A DNA stretch of 64,000 nt. It comes from Saksenaea vasiformis B4078. Its lineage: Eukaryota; Mucoromycota; Mucoromycetes; Mucorales; Saksenaeaceae. The DNA is taken from the NCBI GenBank assembly GCA_000697055.1, contig JNDT01001783.1, positions 21,952-85,951 of the forward strand, read 5' to 3'. This document shows, one piece after another, positions 10,859-21,905 of the stretch. The notes below the pieces were generated by a model, which saw only the letters and a list, made by a program, of their open reading frames with translations, was not told the DNA's origin and did no database searches. The translations under genes were made by a program, and so were the position numbers. Positions within the stretch are counted from its first letter, which is position 1; every line of letters begins with the position of its first letter.

Positions 10859-11772
10859 ATGTCAATCAATTCTCTTGGATCGCCCTCTACTTCTTTTCCA
10901 TTAATGAACCCCTTTAAAAAATCTGAGAAAGATTCACTTAGCGATGGGGAATCCGACTCAGGCTCCATCCTTGTGGCGGATGGCGTCGAATTCACGCGAA
11001 ATGAGATTCTGTTGTGCGCTACCCATGGCAAGATCTATGGTATTCACAAGAAGGATGGATCCCGTCTTTGGCGCACAAAGTTCCCGACAGGCGCGATGGG
11101 TGGTATTGTCTCTATCTTTGTGACAGATACAGACAAGGTGCTGGTAGGAGGCAACGGCAAGACAGCTTGTATCAATCTTCAAACAGGTGAAACACTTTGG
11201 GTTAACAAAATGCCGGTAAGATCTTGCATTCAATAGGGTCCTGTGATTTCTCACCAGATATTTACCAGGGCATGGGTTATGAGGAAGTTTCGCTGATCTG
11301 CCCTCCCAGTCGAGTGCTCGCACCGCAACTCGAGATCGACACGCCAAGTGAAGAAGAACCACCGGCTTATGAAGAAGAAACTCATGAAAAGCCAGTGGTG
11401 CTTGGAAGTTCTCGAGGAAAAGTGATAGCGATTGATGTGGATACAGGCGAAGAAATATGGAAATTCAACTGCCCTGGTGGCGGGTACAAGTTACCGACAA
11501 TGCTGGTGGAGCCCCCTAGTGCTGAAAATGGACTGCCGTACCAGGTCGTGTATATTGGTTGCGGAAGATGGATTTACTGCCTGCGCTCATTGACAGGGGA
11601 GGTGATCTGGAGCCAGCGAATTTCTAATGCCAAATTTGGGTTGGGTTATATGACGATGGCCACGCCTTGGAGTTCCCGGCTTGCAGCAGAGGCACATACC
11701 GCATTCGGACAGAACCCAGTCGCACAACAACGGAATGAGCAACGCCAACGCGAGAGACATTCAGGTGGATGA
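10859..11772 (+). CDS. PQQ-type beta-propeller (quinoprotein-like) protein, function unknown
   Basis: A soluble protein made of PQQ-like/WD-like blades: KIYGIHKKDGSRLWRTKFP, ACINLQTGETLWVNK, GKVIAIDVDTGEEIWKFNCP and WIYCLRSLTGEVIWSQRI. The repeated pattern is V-x-A-x-D-x-x-T-G-x-x-x-W. Only about four blades are recognisable, so the propeller would be incomplete or completed by divergent blades. One intron (about 11215-11270) joins in frame. Between blades is an acidic linker containing PPAY, a PPxY-type binding site for WW domains of Nedd4/Rsp5-family ubiquitin ligases. The extreme C-terminus is Gln/Arg-rich. No signal peptide and no catalytic dehydrogenase residues are evident, so I infer a scaffold or sensor role rather than an enzyme. 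Confidence 0.6.
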
Positions 11773-13321
11773 AGAGTTGCTGCTTCTCTTTTTCGTTTAA
11801 CTTTCACAGTGACTTCCCATTGGTCGACCTGCTTTATCCCTACGCTTTTTTGCTGAGCGATGTACTAGTCTTGTATTTCATATTAAACTTGTATCCCTGT
11901 ATTCTACATTAAAATTTGTTTTAGCTATCAACAGTGTTGATCCCAACCGTCGATCATGCCGTAAACACTGCCTTTTGCATTCCGTTATGTCGCACGAGTA
12001 CGGCTTGTCACTTCTGAAAGCGCATGATCTTTTCGTTATCATCTGTTACCGATAATGAGGATAACCGATTATCGTAGTTTCCAGTTAGATGTAGGAGATA
12101 TATGTGCTGGTCTGTTCCACCAGAAGGATTCCTTAAAGGATGAAAACGGCGCGGATCTCATCAGTCGACCGTACGCGCTTTCCGTGTTTTCTCCAAAAGT
12201 TATACAGAACAACTAGGACAGACGTGAGACAAGAGGTATTCGTCGATTAAGTAAACGCGTGCTGGTACGTATAAGGGAGAGTCAGTAAGCTCAACGTCTG
12301 AGAAAAAATGCATAACTGGTTTCTTTCTTCAGGCAGGTTGATTGAGCGTTTCAGCAGGTGTCTCTGTTGTAGATGATACTCTGCAGTAAAACTGAACCTT
12401 GTCATAGGGCTGAGCAACCGGGACAAGCCATGGAAACACGGGACTTGAATGATTTGCGCTGCGCTTTTTCATTTGTTATGCGCGTCTTTCCGCCTTGGTT
12501 TTCCAACTCTTTGATAAACAGTGTTCGCTCCTTTTATAGACGGTATCCACTCGTCAAATCTTGGCTGTGAAACTCAGCGATAACTCCATGGTGTCACAAT
12601 AGATAAGCGATCGAAGATATCCATTGCCGAGGCTCCGAACCAGGAAAACTGTTGCAGCATCTCCTTGCAGGAAGAACTTATGCAGGTGGTAATACTGCTT
12701 TGAACTGATGTACTAAATCGGTGACCATCGTTTCCTGAACATCTTGCACTGTCGAGGATATCCAACCGTTGAAAACCGTCGCAAAAATGGTTAGTTCAGT
12801 GCCGCCACAGTGAGCTGGCTTACAACGGCAGGGCGTAAACGGAATCATCAGATATGCAAATCTTGGCAGGTATTGCTGAGAGAGTGTACAGGATGTGCTG
12901 TGTTGCGCTGAACGGTTTCATGGATATGGTATCAGGGAAATGATAATCCCAAAGCCAAGCTTGCAGGCATTTACAGAAGTAACGAAAACATATGTCGAAC
13001 CGAACTCGCAGCAATGAAATGGTGCTAATCTTGCCAGTTGTGGCGCACGATAATGGTGGAAAACCACCACATGGAACGTCTATACACATAGATAGAGAAG
13101 TAACGTGCGAGTATATGTCACCATCCTAAAGACGCAACTGATCGACACGACCGTTGTTTCAAGATAATGTTTTTTGGAATAGACGGCGCGAGCCATGCAG
13201 GCACAGATGATTCTTGGATCTTCCAGAAAATTCTCACAATCGAACAATAGATCCCTAAATCGACAGGATTTTTTTCTATACATACGCAATGCTTCATGAT
13301 GTATTAGATGCAAGATTTTTT
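11773..13321. other. Intergenic region 3' of two convergent genes
   Basis: Separates the beta-propeller gene (+) from the TRM732-like gene (-). Only short ORFs. One at 13080-13313 (-) directly follows the TRM732-like stop codon and could be a further 3' exon, but I see no family match. AATAAA-like and AT-rich sequence at 11880-11920 is a plausible polyadenylation region for the propeller gene. Confidence 0.4.
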
Positions 13322-16300
13322 CTAATAACTCTTTTGACTATCTGGCGCCAATAAGAACATGGCGTGATGCAACACATAGCCGGTACTTTTCAACAGGCAG
13401 CTCGTCTTGCTGAGCAAGCCATCGTCCCCACGAAGTAATTGCCATAATAGCGGATGTACAGAGCCCTCTGCTATTTCCCGCAGGATTTTGTGCAATTCTA
13501 TAACGTATGCATTAGATCCAGTGCCTAAGGTGGATGGTGATGATTTACCTTTTGCTCCCTTCAAAATTTCGTTATCTACATTAGTTGACTTCACAGCGTC
13601 ATATGCATTACTCAATGCTAAGATCTTGCGATAGGAAGCTAAGAAAATAGCCGGCCGTGAAGTTACCCCATAAGGTCCATCACGCATGACCTGGTATAGC
13701 ATAAACGTTAGACTATTTTCTTCCAATTTCATGCCAACCCTTACCGATACAGATAAGACTTTCAAACGTCGAAGAAGGTCCAACGCTTCAGTGGTCAAAT
13801 CCTTGATTTGGACGGTGTAGTGTGTCTTCACCCATTTTTCAAAATCAGCAGCCTGTCGCATATGTAGCAGCTCCAGATTGACACCAGCCCACTGAACGTC
13901 AATGAGATCCTCCTTGTAAATATTTGGTGTCTCTTTGGCAAATAAAATCTTGGTTGCTGAAAGTTCTTCATCAAGGACACACTCTACAACAAAGTGGTTA
14001 AAAAAGGATGCTGCAGGGATACGAACATACTCAAGGACCGTTCGCTCGCCAGAATCTGCGAAAGATGTTCTTGCAAGTGAGGGCTGTACGTAGGGAGCTT
14101 ATCAAGGTGCAAGTACACAAGCTCGACTGCTCTCTCCGGATGCACTGGCGCCTGGAGATTGGGTAGTAATGATAAATATACAATGATTATGATTTCCCTT
14201 GTTTACTTACCAATAGCTGCAGTGCGTCGGAAACGATTCCTGCCATTCTGTGACGAACATCAATGTCGTCATCCTAACGGAAAAAAAAGTTAGCTTCATA
14301 TGCATATCGTGTTTTGTTTTACATACCTGCAGTAGCTGGGTCATAGCAAGTTGTACGGGAACAACAATTGAATCAGGATAAGTCTGCGATTGTGTGAACA
14401 AAGCCTTGGCAATAGGCTGGATTGACTCAGTAGATGCTTCACGGAATGGCAATGTCTTTTTTTTTAAAACGATTAATAAAAGAAGACAGCAAGAAAGAGC
14501 AGACAAACATACCACGCTTTGATGACTGTAGGTCAGGATATAATTGCTCCATGTGGTCAGGCACTGCTGCTTCCACTCGGTGCTTGCGTTACTTTCCAAT
14601 AGCTGATAATTCTCAATAAGTATACTGTCTGATCCTTCGCGTACTCACCTGAGATAATAATGCGCCGAGAAGGGGTAACAAAGCTTCAGTGACCGATGAT
14701 GATCTTCGTGTTGTAAATTGTTCAATCAATCGAGTCCAGTACTGCTCCAGCGAAAATCCTAGTTCCTCGGCAGCATCTTCGCGATATGGTTTTGCTGACG
14801 CTAAGGTCATTAAGAATTGACAAGCAAGTACATAGCAATTCAAATGTTTCTCGGCGCCATAGGTCATTTGAACGAGTCTCGTTTGCAACATACGAACCCT
14901 ACAACCAGATCAGTTAACACATAAACAACAGTAACCTTTCTTACTCAGATTCGTTATACACGGAAAGATCACGCAAGGCAACGTGCGTCTTCAGTTTTTC
15001 CAAGGCTAGCAATCTCACTTCGTAGTCTCGATCGTCCAGCAAAGCTGCTGTATCATTCAGGGAACGATCTCGCTTCAGTGTTCTGCAGACAATAACGCCT
15101 GCCATTCTTTGCCTCAGCAAGAAATCGCCAATGCCAGCCAAATCATTGTTCAATAAGCCTTGACGGCAATGATCAAAGACGGCATCCTGTAGCTCAGAAA
15201 ATTCTTTAGCAACCAACGGCTCTAGTTCTATAATGAAAAGGAATGAGCATAAAAGACGTTTCTGCTTCACCAAAAAAAAAAAAAAAATTACCTTGGATGT
15301 CATCTTTGCGTTTTTCTTCGTCTATCCAAGCACAGTCGAAGAAGAATTCACCAACAAGATCAAGGAAGAGAGCATGTGTTATATGGCTCAGGCGGTAGTT
15401 ACGCAAAAGATCCAGTTTTGCAAGCAAAATGCAGGGTACTTTCCTGACGAATTCGAACAAGGTATCGCGGGGCAGATTTTGATAAAGATGACCACGCAAC
15501 AGGAAATGCACTTGCAGAAGACGACCGTGGATCTCGTTTTGGGTCATGCTTTCATCCCATGTAAGCAGCTTAAGCACTGTAGGGACCAGGTCGGTAGAAG
15601 AAACCAATGGCACGATGGCTCTCGCAGCCATTTCTTTTGTCTAAATACATCATGCAATTGTTTACATGCGCACAAGTAGCAATATTTCATACCTTGAAGA
15701 TCGAACTAGCGGCACATTTCGAAACCAAAGGAACAAAAGGTGACATGGCGGTCACCTTGTCAACACCATCCATGACCGAGGGATGCAAACGAGACAGCAA
15801 TGTCAAGATAGGGTAGAGACCAGGATGGACGCTCGCAGCCTAATTGTCATCGATGAGTGTAAACCATGCATTGGCATTGCGTTGTCCTACCATGGAGTTG
15901 GCCAAAAGCTGATCCACGGCTACAGTCAGTTCTTTCAAGAGATAGGGATGTAGATGAGGGTATCGTGTAAAGAATTCACGTCCTGTCAACTTGTTCACAC
16001 TGCTATGCTCATCACGTGTCTTTTTCGTGCCGAATGTTCTCTGAAGCAATGTCGAGAAAAGCATCACAGAACAGTTACGGATAGCCCAACTAGATCCCTG
16101 TCAGCCGTTTGCGATTCCTGCTATCTGCTCTTCTTTTACCTTGACGATGAGAAGCCATTAATGGCAAGGGAGAAGCCTTCCGATGCGTACTCCAACACAC
16201 TTGTTCCCAGTTTCGAGTCCATAAAAATGGTGCGCAAAATATTGTATGCGTGTACTTGAGGAAGATCGATTCTCTGGTCGGCATCAGCAGGAGGTTCGGC

Positions 16301-19300
16301 GCTAGCAAGCTTGAACAGCTGCTTCATCGCTCTGTCCAGCAACTCTTTCTTGGAAGAGGATTCGCTGCTCACAATCGCAAGTACACAGAGAGGCAAGCCT
16401 GCACTACGACGGGTGATAGAGATGTTACTCGATGTGAGACTTGCAAGGTTTTCATCGAGCCATTCCGATGGAAGCTGGCGTATGGCTGGCACGGAGGATG
16501 TGAGCAAGCGCGAGTTCAATGTCACGTAGGCAGGATAAACAGCAGAGAAGGCACCGCGATGGCGAATGCTTGTTAATAGTACGCGCAATAATACGCCACT
16601 CTCCACCATATCCGAATGGGTAATAAGTGCTTCATCTGCATTCTGCAAGAATACGGGTGCTCTTGAAATAATGACCTCTAAAAGAGAGCTACAGATAGCA
16701 TTGTTCAATGAGATGACCACGTAGGGAAGAAAACCACAGTTTACCTTGCTTCTTTGACAGCGCGCCAACAGCAGCTCAAGATCACTTGATGTTTTGGACC
16801 ATGACCATCGGCATCCTCCATGTCTTCTGAAGCATCGATTAGACCATCAATTGCTTCTTCCATCTCACGGAACGATGCAGGAACGTTGCCTTCGGGCGAT
16901 GGGTTCGAGAGTACATCCATGACCGCAGAGCATGTTGAGTGAACCAAAGCTAACGCCCGAGCATGAGTCTGTCTCCATGCTGCAAACTCGGCGCGAACGC
17001 GTGGACTGTTGTAATCAAGCTCGCGGAAGACATATCTAAATGTCGGTTCAGATAAGCCGTTTCCGCCAGTTATGTAAAACTTACTGCAATGCTAACAATG
17101 TTCCGTGGATTGGTTGATGTTGTGCCGCATACAGCAAGTTTGTATTGGCAACCTCTACCTGTCTTTCCAAAAGATCCAACAATCGCTCAGTAAACGACAC
17201 TAAATACATCGTCAGTCGAAAAGCTCGCATCATCATCTTCTTCTTCCTACCAGCTGCTCCGATGGTGTTGGCTTTTGTCTTTGTACTGGTGGTGGCGTTC
17301 TTTTCCGGGGCAAGCTCGAATCCGAGTTCCATAACGTACTTTGTGAAAATGAGACGGAAGATCATAGCACCACTATCACTTTCACCCGCACGTGTGCTAA
17401 CAACGTTATCAAGACCCCACCACAACAGATGCTGCACATCCTGTTCAGACTCTAATCCAGGTAATGGTGCAGGAAACTGGGACAAGATCTCAAAAGCCTG
17501 AACACGATTGAAATCATAAGGATTCATCAGGGTATCCACCAAGACCTTGGTGTTCCGCTGTGAAGCAAGAGGGATGGTGAAGGGGAAATCGGGAGCCACT
17601 GTGAATCCTTCCGGTGCAGGCAATTCCTTGATGCCAAAGACTTTGATAAGGATACTGAGGATACGTAATGCAGTCGATACGCGCTGATAGGACGATCCAG
17701 GATAAAGTGATGCTGCAAGGTGATCGTTCAGCCAATACAGGAAATCTTTAGCACAGGCGATCTCTTGCCACATCGTGGCTGCCTCGGCAAGGGCCTGCTC
17801 AATATCCTTTTCAGATCGCTTGCCAGCATTTTTTTGAGCAAATGCGTGTCGCGACTTGTAATTTCGGTACTGCGCATAGAGATTGCCGCGAAGACGGGTC
17901 ATGAACTTTGTCAAGTGCGCGCATAATTTTTGTCGGAACTCAGGTGAAGTGCAATTCATGTTGAGAGGCAAAAAGAGCTTGAGCATTTCCAACTCAGTGC
18001 TTGTGACAACCGATGCCGCCTTCCTGGATTCGCAGATCAAACCAAGGGCATCAATGCGAACCTGTGGATCCAGATGATAGATAGCCAATTTCAATGTGTC
18101 GACAGCGATCATTCGTGGTTGCTTCACGGAGTTATCTGCGTAGATGTAAGGTACATCAAGGTATAGTTTTTCTCCTCTTACCCATTGTGTATGCATTTCC
18201 TTCCACAATATCAAGACTTCTTCCAACTTTGAGAATGGCAATGAATGCATGCAAACGAAAAGTTTGATCCAATTCTTTCCAGCAAGAATGCTGGGTATCT
18301 TGCATCAGCTGCATCATATCCCAAAACGCTTGAGCACAGATTTTGAACAGAGGTTGCAAGATGAAGCCACTAGCATTTCGGCGTAAAACATCTGAAGAAG
18401 AAGTCATGCATTTCAAAATAGGCATAGCCCATAATGCAATCCAATTGTCGATTGCTAACTTGGGTTGTCGTTAATATAACCACACATTTCTCTTTCGAAA
18501 ACCTTACTTGAGCCTTATCATCTTTCGCCTTTATTTTGGCATTTTGACCCTTAAATGGACTATAACCTGGAATCGTTTCTTCCACACGTCGATACAAGAA
18601 GGCAAGCATGAGCGCCATGATTTGAGGCGACAAGATAAGACTATCCATAGCACGAAGACATTTCCAGATGAACTCCGGTTCTGTTTCCAGAAAAGGATCA
18701 GTACCCAATTTGCCCACAAGGATATTCAAAAGTGCATATTTGACCTGTTTTGTTTCAGCAGATTAAAACAAAGAATTTGAGATGACCACTAACTCACCTT
18801 TCGATGCCAATCCATTGCCATCAATTCTTTCAAAAGTCCCATAAGGAAGTTTTGGTAATCTTGCTTTGTGTTGTAGGCAGTAGCCTTCACATCAAGAAGA
18901 CTAAGGATCAATTCGAAAATGGTGCGAACCTGACAGTCTCGGTTAGATGACGATATCCCAACTTCGACAAACATACTTTATGCTGAAGTGCATCGACAGG
19001 ATCATCCCAGTAGTCCCACACATAGCAGATCAAGCGGTTGACGTTTTCGGGCTGCAAGACGCTGCAAAGCTCATTCATTGTCTTTTCATCATCCTTACAA
19101 GCAAGCACCATATTCTTCGTTTCCAAAAGCCACATCCCCATGGATTCGAATGCGATCACCTTGGATTGCGAATCAAGTTCTGGTCTCGAACAGAAAAGGT
19201 TGAAGCTGGAAAACAGTATCTGATGGAGATTATGCATCGATGTACAACTATAAGTAAGACATGTTAAATGAGACAAAGCCATCCCATTTTCTTTGTGATG

Positions 19301-20504
19301 TTCACCTTTCCAGCGGTTGGATAAAACGAATAGGCTCCTGCGAACAACTCTGCAGTAGCACTTCTTTTCTTAAATTGGAAATGAAACCACGGACGACAGA
19401 TAGCATGGGAGCATCGCGGTCGAGCCATCCTCTCGAAATAAGCGATGGATCAGGTCTGACACCGAGGACATCTGCCATATAGTTTGCAGCGTCGGTTGCA
19501 CTGTCTTTGGTGGTGAAGAACCATCCCAATGTCCAGTCTCGAGCAAAAATTGGATCCTCTGCCAGGTTGATGATGGCGGCAAGTGCCATACCAGCAATCT
19601 GGTTACATTCTTTAACGTAGATCTGGGCGTTCGTTGACATATCCAACAAAATCTTTGCTAATAGCGAAAGAAGGCGCACTTCATTGCTTTCTTTTTGCTC
19701 CGCCAATTTCGTGAAATTCAACTGCTTTCCTATGCCGAAGCGTGATACGAGGGCCAGCACAGTCTTTGTCAGATGTTGCAGATCGCTCATGATCTGATCG
19801 ATCGTCATTGTCTGCGTAGCTGCAATCTTGGTGGACACATGGGTTGTGGTTGTTGTGCCGTCAACAGGAACAATGGTCTCTGCAAGACGTTGTTGCGAAG
19901 ATTCCAGACGCGATGCCAAGAAACGCAGTGTCTCTGTCAACGATTCAATCACCATTGCTTTTCCAATTTCGAAATCGAGTGTTGCATAAATGGTGAGCGC
20001 TTTCTGTGATAATTCGTGATTGTCCAACGGAACGCCATCGTCTTTCAGACCAATGTACTGTTCATAGTAGTATCGTAAATGCGTATTGGCGTTGAATTTA
20101 ACTGCTGCTTCAAGAAGAGGAATAAAATGACGTCTGGAGAGATTTTCAGCGGCTGCAAAGTAACCAGAAGAAGCAATGGGTTCTACAATGGTTCGAACTT
20201 GCTCCAGCGCGGCCTCGCTCATATCCGTTTTCTCGGTAGTCTGCAATGCCTTTGCTACCAAACGCTTCAGTACGCGAATATCATATCGCTTTTACTCACC
20301 TGCCGCTTTCAAGTGCACGGCCTGACGCTCCCACGGCTCGTTTTCTTTACGAACCAAGTCTTGCAACGCGGCTACCGCAGGAATGTAGGCGGTGTCTGGG
20401 TGTGCTTCAGCGTACTTATCCAAAATGGCTTGCCATGTTATAAAAATGGTCTTGGGGAGCTTTACAGGCTTGTTGCCATGCCTTGATTTTTCGGATTTGC
20501 TCAT
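13322..20504 (-). CDS. TRM732: THADA/Trm732-family protein (DUF2428), partner of tRNA 2'-O-methyltransferase Trm7
   Basis: A giant HEAT/ARM-like repeat protein read from 20504 down to 13322 through many short introns. Yeast Trm732 helps Trm7 methylate the ribose at position 32 of tRNA anticodon loops; THADA is the animal homolog. Diagnostic DUF2428 blocks are TRRSAGLPLCVLAIVSSES (about 16390-16440), HPIHGTLLALQ (about 17085-17120), NEIHGRLLQVHFLLRGHL (about 15485-15540) and VRIDALGLICESRK (about 18030-18075). The longest uninterrupted exon is at 17081-18250. The proposed start MSKSEKSRHG fits the frame. A 95-codon ORF at 20416-20700 in another frame overlaps it and could be an alternative first exon. 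Near 14040 the frame that is coding upstream stops at about 13993, while downstream sequence to 13322 stays open and protein-like in another frame. No intron explains the switch, so one missing base is suspected. Introns were not all resolved. Confidence 0.85.
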
Positions 20505-20704
20505 GGCTAAAGCACAATGTCCTAGCTTGAAGCACCGAGATAAAAACAAGAGTGGCTTGGTGGACGCTCTCCTGCACATCGCGTCGGGCTTTGTTTCCTT
20601 GAGACGCGATCAGAATTGGTGGATCTTGTGAAACCAGTGCATAATCCGCACGTAAGATTTCGCTTGACAGATCATTAATAACGTAGACGCGTCTTTTCAT
20701 GACA

Positions 20705-20934
20705 CGTACTTTTCTGCGCTAGTAACTATAAAGCAGAGCAAAAGGCACTGACAAGGGACCTCACTCTCTTTTCGTCCTATTTTCCTCGTCTAATAAGAGA
20801 TTTTACACCTCCGGTGAATCGACTTCCACGTAAGGAAGTTTATGCTTCATCTCACAAGTGATATACAACGTAAATTGCCGTTCAATAAACAGCAAGATGA
20901 TGTCAAATAATGATTTTTTTGTTTACTTCAGCGT
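20705..20934. promoter_or_regulatory. Presumed TRM732-like promoter region
   Basis: The sequence upstream of the large minus-strand gene is short and without ORFs. It ends where repeat copy A begins, so the repeat sits within a few hundred bases of this promoter. No specific factor site is claimed. Confidence 0.3.
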
Positions 20935-21905
20935 AATCTGGTGATGTTACTATAGGATTCTTCCCATGAATTTGCGTCTATTTGAAAATATTCAGTGTCA
21001 CCTCCAGATAAACTCTGCGCTTTGAAGTAGGTCTTTTTATGTTCATCCAATTCTATGATTGCGTGTCATATTCTTCCATGTTAGGTTTGTGCCGTTGGTA
21101 GCTTTTATTATCTAACGCAAAAGATGTGTCGGAGACACGGTTCCATTGTCTAGTGGAAAGGACACGTCAAAGATAGGATTCTCTGTCTCGTGCAAAAGGT
21201 GTGTCGGTGATGAGATCCTGTCATTTCATGCAAAGAGTGTAATAAAAGATACGGCTCTTTTTTCTTTTATCTCACGCAAAGGCATGGCGGTGGTAGGGTA
21301 CCATCGTCTCATGCAAAAAGTGTGTTCAAGACAAGTTCCTTTTACCTCACACAAAAAGGATGTCTCAAATAACGGAAAGTGATGCATATTTAAAGGGTCC
21401 ACTTCTTCCATCTTTTTTTTTCTTTTTTTTCAGTTTGCACATTATATTCGTCTTCTTTATCAATCCAACATATGGGAAACTATCCGAAAAACGAAACACT
21501 CAGCTTCCAAAACGATGCAAAGATCGTGTAACCGTACGAGCCCAGTACATGAGTTTGAACCCGAAAGGTGGTCTTTACGACAACAAACACCATGTCTTGG
21601 TGGAATACGAAAACGATATATCCAGGCATCTCCCAAAGGAAACATCTGGTAAAAGCGATAAAGGATATGAATATCATTCCATTTACTAACCAAGAAATGT
21701 GTTATATGGCACTCCAATAGATTCCGCCTCCATGGGAGGGACGACCTTCATGTAAGTAATAGATGCCCTTTCTGACATAACTGAAATACTAACTGCGTAC
21801 GCTCGTTTTCTTTTCAGCGTAAGGTTGGTTCTTTCTGGACGCAAAATTTATTTTAGAGTAGCGTAAAATGTATTTCAATAAATAGTATAAAACTAATTCA
21901 GCAAA
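20935..21905 (+). repeat. Dispersed repeat cassette, copy A
   Basis: A ~1-kb unit that matches, in inverted orientation and with clear divergence, 51060-52125. The shared order is: a lead block (starting near a CCATGAATTTGCGTCTATTTG motif at about 20965 and including ACCTCCAGATAAACTCTG), a tandem array of ~37-bp units at 21114-21375, the TATA-like GATGCATATTTAAAG at 21381-21395, a T/C tract at 21405-21432, a short coding-like stretch with FTNQE (about 21678-21715), an intron-like GTAAGT..TTTCAG (about 21753-21819), and a tail GCAAAATTTATTTTAGAG followed by AGCGTAAA (about 21840-21870). In this copy the coding stretch is interrupted by stops, so it looks decayed. It may be a duplicated lineage-specific gene with its promoter, or a non-autonomous transposon; I cannot tell which. 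Confidence 0.75.
21114..21375 (+). repeat. Degenerate ~37-bp tandem array (copy A)
   Basis: About seven consecutive units share the head ACGCAAAAGATGTGTC or close variants (GTGCAAAAGGTGTGTC, ATGCAAAAAGTGTGTT, ACACAAAAAGGATGTC) and a tail ending in TCTC or CCTC. Unit length is close to 37-38 bp except one longer unit. The array lies directly upstream of a TATA-like box, as expected of repeated upstream activating sites; that role is inference. Confidence 0.75.

Noticed and set aside
21136..21165. tRNA-Glu-like start (TTCCATTGTCTAGTGG followed by AAGGAC)
   Set aside because: Resembles a tRNA A box, but no anticodon arm, T arm or acceptor pairing follows. The stretch is one unit of the ~37-bp array, and the matching unit in copy B lacks the resemblance.
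21114..21375. CRISPR-like array
   Set aside because: Units are contiguous degenerate tandem repeats without unique spacers, in a eukaryotic genome with spliceosomal introns.
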